Source of the DNA: Granulicella sp.
Lineage (GTDB): Bacteria > Acidobacteriota > Terriglobia > Terriglobales > Acidobacteriaceae
Direction: 5' to 3'
Length of the DNA: 49,005 nt
Assembly (NCBI GenBank): GCA_003138795.1
Contig: PLHC01000076.1
Span: 1-49,005, forward strand
Below the pieces are notes generated by a model, which did not search any database, had not been told where the DNA came from, and saw only the letters and a list, made by a program, of their open reading frames with translations. Every line of letters begins with the position of its first letter. The first letter of the stretch is position 1. This document shows positions 40,365 through 49,005 of the stretch, one piece after another. Made by a program: the position numbers and the translations under genes.

Positions 40365-41297
40365 ATGACAGAACAGCTACTCGATTCGGTGAAGGCGAAG
40401 TATGGAGCGGTCGCGGAGAGCTTATTGTCGAGTGACCATGCGGGCGTAAAGGCCGTGGCGGAGGCGTTTGGATACACCGCCGATGAGTTGACCTCGATCC
40501 CTGCCGCGGCGAACATGGGGCTCTCCTGCGGCAATCCCACGGCGACTGCGCACCTGAGGCCAGGTGAGGTGGTCGTCGATCTTGGCTCCGGCGGCGGTCT
40601 GGACGTATTCCTTGCGTCGAAGCAGGTGGGTCCGGAGGGTCGCGCCATCGGCATCGATATGACGCCCGCCATGATCGAGCGCGCGCGCGCGAACGCCGAG
40701 GCTGGCGGATATAGCAACGTCGAGTTTTACCTTGCGACCATCGATAAACTTCCGCTGCCAGACGCCTCTGTGGACTGCGTCATCAGCAACTGCGTTCTCA
40801 ACCTTGCTCCGGATAAGCCTGCCGTCTTTCGCGAGATTGCTCGCGTGCTCAAACCCGGTGGACGGCTGGCGGCGAGCGATATTGCCTTGAAGACAGAGTT
40901 GCCGGAAGCGATCGCTTCGAGCCTGGCCGCATACGTCGGCTGCATCGGCGGAGCAATCCTTATCGAGACGTATTGCGCAGAACTGCTCAAGGCTGGATTC
41001 TCCAACGTTGCAATCGTGGACAGTGGGGTGGACCTGAACGCGTATGCCAAGGTGGAGAACCAGTCCGCATGCTGCTCGCCGGCGATGGACTCCGCGGTGC
41101 CTTCTGTGGAGGTGCCGGGCGCGTGTTGCGCATCGGCCCCCGACGCGGCCACGCTTCACGCGGACCTTTCAGCTCTGCTGTCAACCTATGACGTGAATGC
41201 GGCCGCCGCCAGCGTGAAGGTTTACGCTATCAAGCCAGCCGAAAAAGCCTGCTGCGGTTCAACGTGTTGTGCGCCAGCGAAGGAGGCCAATGCCTAA
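40365..41297 (+). CDS. arsM: Arsenite S-adenosylmethionine methyltransferase
   Basis: [68 protein letters not shown]; Cys-pair-rich C-terminus. Confidence 0.95.
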   Translation: MTEQLLDSVKAKYGAVAESLLSSDHAGVKAVAEAFGYTADELTSIPAAANMGLSCGNPTATAHLRPGEVVVDLGSGGGLDVFLASKQVGPEGRAIGIDMTPAMIERARANAEAGGYSNVEFYLATIDKLPLPDASVDCVISNCVLNLAPDKPAVFREIARVLKPGGRLAASDIALKTELPEAIASSLAAYVGCIGGAILIETYCAELLKAGFSNVAIVDSGVDLNAYAKVENQSACCSPAMDSAVPSVEVPGACCASAPDAATLHADLSALLSTYDVNAAAASVKVYAIKPAEKACCGSTCCAPAKEANA

Positions 41298-41739
41298 TGT
41301 GCTCTTTCTGTGCACCGGCAATTCTTGCCGTAGTCAAATGGCGGAGGGCTGGTTGCGCCATCTGGCAGGTGACCACTTCAACGCGCAAAGTGCCGGACTT
41401 GAGCCGAGCGCACTGAATCCTCTCGCGGTTGAGGCCATGCGAGAGGTCGGGATCGATATCTCTGGACAGCGTTCCAAAAATGTAACCAGCTTTCTGGGTC
41501 AGCATTTCCCGTACATCATTACCGTTTGCGACCGCGCACGAGATTCTTGCCCGATCTTTCCTGGCATTTGCGTGCGCGAGCATTGGCCGATTGACGATCC
41601 TGCGAACGCCGAAGCCTCCCATGACGAGCGGATGCAGGTCTTTCGGACTGTGCGCGATGAGATGGGCGCACGAGTGCGCGGTTTCATCGAGGCGTATAGC
41701 GATCACCCAACCATGCCTCAATCCAGGAGAGCCGAATGA
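41290..41739 (+). CDS. arsC: Arsenate reductase, LMW-PTP-type (thioredoxin-coupled family)
   Basis: [40 protein letters not shown]; overlaps end of arsM. Confidence 0.92.
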   Translation: MPNVLFLCTGNSCRSQMAEGWLRHLAGDHFNAQSAGLEPSALNPLAVEAMREVGIDISGQRSKNVTSFLGQHFPYIITVCDRARDSCPIFPGICVREHWPIDDPANAEASHDERMQVFRTVRDEMGARVRGFIEAYSDHPTMPQSRRAE

Positions 41740-42140
41740 AGACCTATATCTTCGCCTGCGTTCACAATGCAGGCCGCTCTCAGATGGCAGCCGCGTTCTT
41801 CAACCAGATGGTTGATCCGGCGAAGGCTCGTGCTGTCTCCGCGGGAACGCAGCCCGGTGCGCAGGTGCATCCGGTTGTGCTCGATGCGATGAGCGAAGTT
41901 GGCATCGACCTCGGCTCCGCCAAGCCGCAAAAGCTTACCGATGAGCTGGCCCGTGACGCTCAAATGCTCATTACGATGGGCTGCGGCGAAGACTGTCCCT
42001 ACGTTCCGGGCCTCCGCCGTGATGACTGGCCTCTTCCCGATCCCAAAGGCCGTCCGATGGATGAGGTGCGCAAGGTGCGGGATGAAATCCGCAGCCGGGT
42101 GGAGAGACTGGTGATGTTGGAAGGGCTTAGCCGGGTATAG
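41736..42140 (+). CDS. Second LMW-PTP-type arsenate reductase, divergent from the first
   Basis: [62 protein letters not shown]. Confidence 0.9.
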   Translation: MKTYIFACVHNAGRSQMAAAFFNQMVDPAKARAVSAGTQPGAQVHPVVLDAMSEVGIDLGSAKPQKLTDELARDAQMLITMGCGEDCPYVPGLRRDDWPLPDPKGRPMDEVRKVRDEIRSRVERLVMLEGLSRV

Positions 42141-42341
42141 CTCTTTCGCGTGCATTCCTGGCTCATTGAGACCGCGCGATCGTTGGTCAGAGAGGGGTGG
42201 GGGTGTGGGCGGGGATGCGGTGGATTATTGCAGTACGTTTGCGCCGGGTTGATTGGGTATCCTTATTAGGTGGATGGTCAGAGGTCGGTGACACTGTCGA
42301 TGATGCATAGCTGCTGCATAGCACTGCATAGGCTTCGAGGT

Positions 42342-43196
42342 ATGAAGCGCTGCGGGGCTGTTCTCGTTTTGGGCGTGCTGGGCACGGGGTTGGCAACGGG
42401 GGAGAGGGCGCAGACGGGGACGACGGCGACGCTGGATCCTGTCGCGCTGGTGCGCCGGGCGGTGCAGCACAGGCTGGATGCGGAAAAGAGTCATCGGCCG
42501 ATGCGGTATCTGCTGCTCAAGAGAGACGGGCAGCGCGAGACGACCAAGGAGATTATCGAGACGAAGGATGGCGACGTCGCGCGGCTGATCGCGATCGATG
42601 GCAAGCCGCTGAGCACCATGTCTGATCGAGCGGAACTGAACCGTTTGGATACTCTGGCTGCGTTTCCGGAGCTTCAGGAGCGTCGGCACAAGAGTGAGCT
42701 GAAGGATGCGGCGCGCGTCGACCACTTGATGAGCCAGCTGCCGGAGTCGGAGCTGTACCAGATGGAGGGAATCGTTCCGTGCGATGCGGGGCGTTGCTAC
42801 CGACTGAGCTTCAAGCCCAATCCGCGGTTTGTTCCGCCGGACATAGAGTCGGATCTTCTGCGTGGTTTCGTGGGCGAGGTGTGGATCGATCAGGCGCAGG
42901 AGCGGCTGACAAGGCTGGATGCTCACGTGGTTGCGAATATTGATTTTGGGTTTGGGATTCTTGGCAAGGTGAATAAGGGCGGAACGGTTGTAATGAAACA
43001 GACGGACGTTGGCGGGAACGATTGGGAGCTGACGGGACTGAAACTGAAGTTAACGGGGAGGGCGCTGATGGTGAAGGCGCTGAATATTCAGATCGACGAA
43101 GAGACCAGCCACTATTCCCCGGTTGCGCCAGGCATCGGTTACAGGGACGCGATCCAGATGTTGAAGAGGCCGGAGACGGTAGAGCCATTGCGGTAA
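42342..43196 (+). CDS. Exported protein of unknown function
   Basis: Signal-like MKRCGAVLVLGVLGTGLATGERAQ; beta-rich body. Confidence 0.65.
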   Translation: MKRCGAVLVLGVLGTGLATGERAQTGTTATLDPVALVRRAVQHRLDAEKSHRPMRYLLLKRDGQRETTKEIIETKDGDVARLIAIDGKPLSTMSDRAELNRLDTLAAFPELQERRHKSELKDAARVDHLMSQLPESELYQMEGIVPCDAGRCYRLSFKPNPRFVPPDIESDLLRGFVGEVWIDQAQERLTRLDAHVVANIDFGFGILGKVNKGGTVVMKQTDVGGNDWELTGLKLKLTGRALMVKALNIQIDEETSHYSPVAPGIGYRDAIQMLKRPETVEPLR

Positions 43197-43335
43197 AAGC
43201 CAGCGCGGCAGGAATAGCGCAGTAGCGCCACGCAGCAGGGGGTAGCTGTGTAGAGTTTTGAGGCGGAGTTCGCTGCCGAGTGCGAGCTCGTTGCGCTACG
43301 CTGAGCATCCAAGTGGGAAGAGAGGTGCGGAGAGC

Positions 43336-44934
43336 ATGCGTGGCGGTGTGCGGATGCTTCGATATCTTTTCGATCGCAACGAGGGTGTTCGGGATCACCT
43401 GGTCGCGCGCTGGCTGTTTCTGCGGGCGGTGGGAGTGATTTACTTTTCGGCGTTCCTTGCGCTGTTGTTTCAGATCAGGGGAATGATTGGGTCGCAGGGG
43501 ATTCTGCCCGCGGGTGAGTATCTGCAACGGCTGCATCAGTTTGGTGTGCTGAGGTTCTGGTATGCGCCCACGCTGCTGTGGGTGTCGAGTGGGAATCATG
43601 CGCTGATGGCGCTGAGCTGGGTGGGACTGATTGCTGCGTTGTTGGTGGTTGGAAATGTGGCTCCGCGGGCGGCGCTGCTGGTGTGCCTGGTGTGCTTCCT
43701 TTCGTTCATTGCGCTGTCGCAGGACTTTGGGCAGTATCAGTCGGATGGGATGCTGCTGGAGGCAGGGTTTCTGGCGCTGTTCGTCGCGCCGACGGGGCTG
43801 TGGCCGGGGTGGGGGCGGCGGTGTCTGCCTGCGCGCGCGGCGATGTTTCTGCTGCTGTGGGAGTGGTTCCGGATTTACTTCCAGTCGGGCGCGGTGAAGC
43901 TGCTGAGCGGAGATCCGACGTGGCGCAACCTGACCGCGATGTATGAGTACTACCAGAATGGCCCGCTGCCGACGTGGATCGGATGGTATCTGCAGCAGTT
44001 GCCGCATTGGTTCCAGAGGGCGACGGCGGGCGCGACGCTAGGGATGGAGCTGGTGCTGGTGTGGATGGCGCTTCTTCCACGGCGCTGGCGGATTGCCTGC
44101 TTCTGCATTGTTACGGTGTGGCAGATTGGCGTGATCGCGACGGCGAATTATGCGTTTTTGAACTACCTGGTGCTGGTGCTCGCCGTGTTTCTGCTGGATG
44201 ATATGGCTCTCCTGCGGTTTGTTCCGCGGAGATGGCGCGGGGGAGTGGTGGGGGGTGAGGGGTCGCCGCCGCTGCACGAGGACGGCATAAGTGCTGTGAG
44301 GCCTGGGACGCGGTGGGCGGGGGTTCGGGTCGCGGTGACGGCGGTGGCGTTGACGTGGATTGGCTATGCGACCACGGCGCAGTTGGTGGAGATGTTCTGG
44401 CCGGAGGCGCCGCTGCCGAATGCTCCGGTGGCGGCGCTGGAGCCGTTTCGTGTTGCGAATGCGTATGGGCTGTTCGCGGTGATGACGCCGCATCGGTATG
44501 AGATTGAGTTTCAGGGATCGAATGATGGGCAGACGTGGACGCCGTATCTGTTTCGGTACAAGCCGCAGGATGTAAGGGAACGGCCGGGGATCTATGCGCC
44601 GTATCAGCCGCGGTTCGATTGGAACTTGTGGTTTGCTTCGCTGACGTCATGGCAGCAGGCGCCGATTGTGCCGCTCACGGAGGAGCGGTTGCTGGAGGGC
44701 GATCGCGATGTGCTGGGGCTGTTCCGGGGGGATCCCTTTGCGGGGCAGCCTCCGCGGATGGTGCGCGCGGTGCTGTGGCAGTACTGGTTCAGTACACCGG
44801 AGGAGAAGCGAACGCAGGGCGCGTGGTGGCGGCGGGAGCTGCTGGGGACCTATGCGCCGACCGTGGAGCGGCTGCCGGATGGGCGGTTTGCGGAGACGGA
44901 AGCTCCGACGCTGGATGGGCCGCCGCAGCCCTGA
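43336..44934 (+). CDS. Lipase maturation factor family membrane protein
   Basis: VARWLFLRAVGVIYFSAFLALLFQIRGMIGSQGILPAGEYL; FQSGAVKLLSGDPTWRNLTAMYEYYQNGPLPTWIGWY; C-terminal W-rich domain. Confidence 0.92.
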   Translation: MRGGVRMLRYLFDRNEGVRDHLVARWLFLRAVGVIYFSAFLALLFQIRGMIGSQGILPAGEYLQRLHQFGVLRFWYAPTLLWVSSGNHALMALSWVGLIAALLVVGNVAPRAALLVCLVCFLSFIALSQDFGQYQSDGMLLEAGFLALFVAPTGLWPGWGRRCLPARAAMFLLLWEWFRIYFQSGAVKLLSGDPTWRNLTAMYEYYQNGPLPTWIGWYLQQLPHWFQRATAGATLGMELVLVWMALLPRRWRIACFCIVTVWQIGVIATANYAFLNYLVLVLAVFLLDDMALLRFVPRRWRGGVVGGEGSPPLHEDGISAVRPGTRWAGVRVAVTAVALTWIGYATTAQLVEMFWPEAPLPNAPVAALEPFRVANAYGLFAVMTPHRYEIEFQGSNDGQTWTPYLFRYKPQDVRERPGIYAPYQPRFDWNLWFASLTSWQQAPIVPLTEERLLEGDRDVLGLFRGDPFAGQPPRMVRAVLWQYWFSTPEEKRTQGAWWRRELLGTYAPTVERLPDGRFAETEAPTLDGPPQP

Positions 44935-44972
44935 GCTCTTGATACAGCCGCCCTGAGCTCTTGATACAGCGA
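44929..44972 (+). repeat. 22-bp direct tandem duplication over the lipase maturation factor stop codon
   Basis: ccctgagctcttgatacagccg followed by ccctgagctcttgatacagcga. Confidence 0.9.
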
Positions 44973-45064
44973 CGGGACGCTGACGCTGAGCCAGATGTGT
45001 TGGTGGAGGGGATGGTGTGGAGTGGGGTCACGGACGAGTGTTGCGATGGGTGTGATACTAGGGC

Positions 45065-46651
45065 GTGGCTATGGAATCGAACGTTCAAGGTAGAGATTTG
45101 GGGCGTGGAGGCCGTTGGCTTGTGGGCCTGCTGCTGGTTTTGAGCGCGGCGTTTTATGTTGTGGGGTTTGTGCATCTGCGGGCAGACTTTCCGAACGGCT
45201 CGCCCTGGATGGACTGGTCGAAGATGACCGATGAGGGGTGGTATGGCGGGGCGGCCATCCACCACTTTGTGCAGGGGAACTGGTATCTGCCGGACTCGTT
45301 CAACCCGGTGGTGGCGATGCCGGTGTGGCCGGCGATGCTGGGTGCGTGGTTTGCAGTGACTGGCGTGAGCATGATCGCGGCTCGGACGCTGACGATGCTG
45401 CTGTATGGGGTGTCGCTGGTGCTGCTGTATCGCGTGGCCTGGCGGGCGAGGCCGGGACGGCTGGCGGCGGTCGTTGTGCTGCTGACCGTGATCAATCCGT
45501 TCTGCTATGCGTTCAACCGGCTGGCGTTGCTGGAGCCGGTGACGGTTTTCTGGATGATGCTGGCGCTGTGGCTGGCGGGGGAGACGAGGCGCGAGGATGC
45601 GCTGAGACAGGTGCTGCTTGGGGTGGTGGTGTGCCTGCTGGTGCTGATCAAGATGACGGGTATCGCGCTGGTGCCGGCGGTGCTGTACCTGATGTGGGCG
45701 AGGTTGGGGTGGCTGGGTCTCCGTGGACTTCGGCGGCGTGGAGTGGCCGCGGCGGCGGTCGTTGTGGGAACGGCAGCGGTGCTGTGGATGGTATATATGC
45801 GGCTGGCCGTGAGGCCGCATTACCTAGCGGACTATAGGTTGCTGTTCAGCATCAATGCGTACCGCGTGCATTTGAGCATCGTGCCGAAGATGGCGTGGGT
45901 GACGCTGCGGGATGGCGGGTGGATCAACCCCGTGCTGCTTTGGGTGGCGGTGGTGGTCGGCGTGTTGTCAGTGGTATGGCTGCGCGAGTTGTGGAGGGTG
46001 CCGCAGTTTGGGGCTTCGGTGATCGCGATTGTGGGACAGATGGCGTATATCGGCTACCACACGAACTTCCAACCGCGATACTACCTGGTGATCGCGATGC
46101 CCCTGGTGCTGGTGATCGGGCTGGGTGTGGCGGCGATGTGGGACAGGCGCAGGTCCTGCGCGGACGGCGAGAGGCTTCGCTCGCCCGTGCCTGGTGGGGC
46201 AGCCGCGCGGTGGGCGGGGGCGGTGCTGGCGGGAGTGGTCGTGGTGGCTGCGGTGGGGATGGTCGCGCAGACGGTGGGCTATGTGCTGCATCCGGATTAC
46301 AGTTTTTGGGAGGCGGCACAGGGCATTGCGGCGATCATCAATGCGGATGGCGATGCGGATGGCAGCGCGCAGGCGGATGGAGGCGCGAAGCCGGTGCTGG
46401 TCTCGGATAGCGGCGATGATCTTACCCTGTGGACGGGAGTGCCGGCGATCTGCGAGAGCATTAGAGTGCACGGGCTGGATGCGATGTTGAACAGGTATAA
46501 GCCGGGGTGGTACGCGGCGTGGCCGGGGTGGGAGGACAAATCTATCCAGGAGATGGGGAAAAGGTACCGGCTAGATGAGGTGGCGCGATACCGGGTGTTC
46601 GACGACCCGGGGCGGCAGACGCTGGTGCTGTATAAGCTGACGCCGCGATAG
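45065..46651 (+). CDS. GT39/ArnT-like glycosyltransferase, polytopic membrane protein
   Basis: DEGWYGGAAIHHFVQGNWYLPDSFNPVVAMPVWPAMLGAWFAVTGVSMIAART; multiple TM helices. Confidence 0.75.
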   Translation: MAMESNVQGRDLGRGGRWLVGLLLVLSAAFYVVGFVHLRADFPNGSPWMDWSKMTDEGWYGGAAIHHFVQGNWYLPDSFNPVVAMPVWPAMLGAWFAVTGVSMIAARTLTMLLYGVSLVLLYRVAWRARPGRLAAVVVLLTVINPFCYAFNRLALLEPVTVFWMMLALWLAGETRREDALRQVLLGVVVCLLVLIKMTGIALVPAVLYLMWARLGWLGLRGLRRRGVAAAAVVVGTAAVLWMVYMRLAVRPHYLADYRLLFSINAYRVHLSIVPKMAWVTLRDGGWINPVLLWVAVVVGVLSVVWLRELWRVPQFGASVIAIVGQMAYIGYHTNFQPRYYLVIAMPLVLVIGLGVAAMWDRRRSCADGERLRSPVPGGAAARWAGAVLAGVVVVAAVGMVAQTVGYVLHPDYSFWEAAQGIAAIINADGDADGSAQADGGAKPVLVSDSGDDLTLWTGVPAICESIRVHGLDAMLNRYKPGWYAAWPGWEDKSIQEMGKRYRLDEVARYRVFDDPGRQTLVLYKLTPR

Positions 46652-46947
46652 GTGTGGGTGGCGAGTGGAGAGCATGACGGAGCGCTTTGCGTACCTGAAG
46701 GGAACGAGCGCTTCGGCAATTCGCGCAGGTGGGACGGGGCAGCCGTCGGAGTTCTGGCTCTAGCGGTTTCGTCGAATCTTCGCCGGCGAGGTTTATTGGG
46801 GTGAATAAGGAAGCTGTAAGGAAGTAATAAGGGAACTGTCAAAAGCTTTCGGGAAAGGATTGACAGAAGTGTCGTAGGATATCTATCGGTGCGCTCAATG
46901 CGAATAGCGGCCAGTCGTGGTAGATAGTAGGGGATTTTGCGAGGGTT

Positions 46948-48828
46948 ATGAAGCTTTTTGACGTACTGTTTGGCCGGCCGTTAGCTACCAGTGAGGAACA
47001 GGCAGAGCATATTGGTCCGGCTTCAGGTATCCCAATCTTCGGATTGGATGGACTGACCAGCGCGGCGTACGGCCCCGAGGCAGCGATGGCGCTGCTGATT
47101 CCTTTGGGATTCTGGGGTGTGCAGCACTATCTGCTGCCGATCTTTGGGTTCATCCTTACGCTGCTGACGATCCTTTATTTCAGCTATAGGCAGACGATCC
47201 AGGCGTATCCGAACGGCGGTGGGTCGTATACGGTGGCGAGCGAAAACCTGGGCGATACGGCCGGACTGTTTGCGGCTGCGGCGCTGATGATCGACTACAT
47301 TCTGACGGCCGCGGTGGGCATTTCGGCGGGCGTGACGGCGCTGGTGAGCGCATTTCAGTGGCTGCACCCGCACCAGTTGCTGCTGTGCCTGGTCATCCTG
47401 GCAGGGATTGCGCTGGTGAACATGCGCGGCGTGAAGGAGACCGGCGCGATCTTCATGCTGCCGACGATCCTGTTTGTAGGGACCCTGCTGACAACGATCG
47501 GTGTAGGCGTTTACCAGACCTGGATTACGCATGGACATCCGACGGCGGTAGCTGCCCCACCGCCGCCCGTGGACAATCCGCTCCATGGTCTTACGGGATG
47601 GCTGCTGGTGTATCTGCTGCTTAAGGCGTTTTCGAGCGGATGCGCAGCGATGACCGGTGTCGAGGCGGTATCGAATGGTGTTACGGCCTTCAAGGAACCA
47701 CGCAGTAAAAATGCTAGCCATACGCTGACCGTGATTATCGGGATCCTGATCATACTGCTGTGGGGACTGAGCTATGTGGCGCGGTCGTATGGCGTGACGG
47801 CAATGGACCCAGACGCCACCAATTACCAGAGCGTTCTGTCGATTGTGGTGGCGGCGGTGTTTGGGCGCGCATGGTTCTACTTTCTTACGATGGGCGCGGT
47901 GCTGGCGGCGCTGTCCTTCAGCGCGAACACGGCATTTGCGGACTTTCCGCGTATGGCGCGTGCGATTGCAAGTCAAGACTATCTGCCCCATGTGTTTATA
48001 TTGCGTGGCCGCAGGCTGCTGTTCTCCCACGGAATTTATGCGCTGACCGGATTTACGGCAGTGATCCTGATCATCTTCGATGGTGTGACCGACCGGCTGA
48101 TTCCGCTGTATGCGATTGGCGCGTTCCTGGCCTTTACGCTGAGCCAGGCGGGGATGGTGAAGCACTGGCACAAGACGTTGGACGCTTCGAACCGGCACGC
48201 GAAGATGTTTATCAATGGATTGGGGGCGGTGGCTACAGCCGTCACGCTTTGCATCCTGCTGCTGTCGAAGTTTTTGGAGGGCGCCTGGGTGACGGCGATC
48301 CTGGTACCTCTGCTGATCGCCATCATGATGGGGGTGAAACGCCACTACACGCGGGTGCGCTCGGAGACGATCGACCCGACGCCGCTCCGGCTTACCGGGC
48401 TCGAGCCGCCGATCGTGGTGATCCCGATGGCCGGGTGGGACAAGGTGACCGAGAAGGCGATGCGGTTTGGGATGCAGCTGAGTCCGCTGGTGAAGGTGGT
48501 GCATGTGGACTCGGACGATTCGGATGCGCTGGGCAAGGTGTGGGAGCAGATGGTGCTGATACCGGTGCGTCAGCACAATATGGCCGTGCCGGAGTTGGTG
48601 ACGGTGAAGAGTTCCTATCGCAACATCCTCTCACCCCTGATCGACTATGTGATGGAGCTGGAGGAAGAGTTTCCGGGGCGGAAGATCGCGGTGCTGCTGC
48701 CGGAGTTGGTGGTACGGCACTGGTGGGAGTATCTGCTGCACGGCCAGCGCGTGCAGTTGCTGAAGCTGCTGCTGCTGCTGAAGGGAAATCAGCGGATCGT
48801 GGTGGTGAATATCCCGTGGTATTTGTGA
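46948..48828 (+). CDS. APC superfamily permease with C-terminal cytoplasmic domain (KimA/YdaO-like architecture)
   Basis: FGLDGLTSAAYGPEAAMALLIPLGF, YPNGGGSYTVASENLG, ~12 TM, then ~150 aa soluble domain. Confidence 0.85.
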   Translation: MKLFDVLFGRPLATSEEQAEHIGPASGIPIFGLDGLTSAAYGPEAAMALLIPLGFWGVQHYLLPIFGFILTLLTILYFSYRQTIQAYPNGGGSYTVASENLGDTAGLFAAAALMIDYILTAAVGISAGVTALVSAFQWLHPHQLLLCLVILAGIALVNMRGVKETGAIFMLPTILFVGTLLTTIGVGVYQTWITHGHPTAVAAPPPPVDNPLHGLTGWLLVYLLLKAFSSGCAAMTGVEAVSNGVTAFKEPRSKNASHTLTVIIGILIILLWGLSYVARSYGVTAMDPDATNYQSVLSIVVAAVFGRAWFYFLTMGAVLAALSFSANTAFADFPRMARAIASQDYLPHVFILRGRRLLFSHGIYALTGFTAVILIIFDGVTDRLIPLYAIGAFLAFTLSQAGMVKHWHKTLDASNRHAKMFINGLGAVATAVTLCILLLSKFLEGAWVTAILVPLLIAIMMGVKRHYTRVRSETIDPTPLRLTGLEPPIVVIPMAGWDKVTEKAMRFGMQLSPLVKVVHVDSDDSDALGKVWEQMVLIPVRQHNMAVPELVTVKSSYRNILSPLIDYVMELEEEFPGRKIAVLLPELVVRHWWEYLLHGQRVQLLKLLLLLKGNQRIVVVNIPWYL

Positions 48829-48845
48829 GGGACTTGATGTGAAGC

Positions 48846-48870
48846 ACGCCGCTCCGTGATGGAGCGGCGT
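48846..48870. terminator. Hairpin between convergent permease and cysteine desulfurase genes
   Basis: acgccgctcc-gtgat-ggagcggcgt; weak T-rich flank. Confidence 0.65.
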
Positions 48871-48876
48871 TGCTGT

Positions 48877-49005
48877 TTATGCCAGCGAACGCAGGCGGGC
48901 GACGGCGGCGGGGATGATGTCGAGTGCGCGGTCGATCTCGTCGGCAGTGGTGAGGCGGGAGAGGGAGAGGCGCAGGCTGGAGCGGGCCTCGGCAGGGGTG
49001 AGTCC
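48877..49005 (-). CDS. 3' end of a cysteine desulfurase (NifS/IscS-like class V aminotransferase), truncated by window edge
   Basis: Minus-strand translation GLTPAEARSSLRLSLSRLTTADEIDRALDIIPAAVARLRSLA*. Confidence 0.75.
   Translation of the reverse strand, partial: GLTPAEARSSLRLSLSRLTTADEIDRALDIIPAAVARLRSLA

Noticed and set aside
46652-46947. Possible c-di-AMP (ydaO) riboswitch upstream of the KimA-like permease (ttggggtgaataagg)
   Set aside because: Only a short similarity to the ydaO UGGGGUGAAU segment. A TTGACA -35-like element at 46860 lies downstream of it, so it would be outside the probable 5' UTR. A covariance-model search would decide.

Overview
The window looks like a chromosomal segment of a soil acidobacterium (Terriglobia-like; inferred from protein family content, not from a database search). 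From left to right I read: a truncated FadH-like remnant and an RNA 2',3'-cyclic phosphodiesterase; a degenerate stretch with a possible tyrosine-recombinase remnant; a Cus/Czc-type metal efflux cluster ending in a truncated IS5-like transposase; an orphan secretin; a Fis-like HTH protein, CvpA and SMC; a secreted repeat protein with a clear terminator; PIG-L deacetylases, an APC permease and MsrPQ; the rpsP-khpA-rimM-trmD-rplS-rnhB operon; an esterase, a PilZ protein and a response regulator; a sulfite reductase-siroheme operon; an alpha/beta hydrolase, an M61 peptidase and a glutathione peroxidase; a divergent arsenic operon (arsR-acr3 / arsM-arsC-arsC); and a lipase maturation factor, a GT39-like protein, an APC permease and the 3' end of a cysteine desulfurase. 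The most interesting signal is upstream of the sulfite reductase operon. There, an unannotated 24-codon ORF (MSLSRIAACCPCPGLEASDAAARR) starts 6 nt after a TTGACG-N17-TACGCT promoter-like element. It is followed by a Rho-independent terminator that abuts the sulfite reductase start. This is the architecture expected of a leaderless cysteine-responsive transcription attenuator. Other notable items are an aromatic amino acid hydroxylase C-terminal fragment, a response regulator with an apparent phosphoacceptor Asp-to-Glu change, a 26-bp near-perfect palindrome over the ars promoter, and a ~100-aa acidic insertion in the SMC head.
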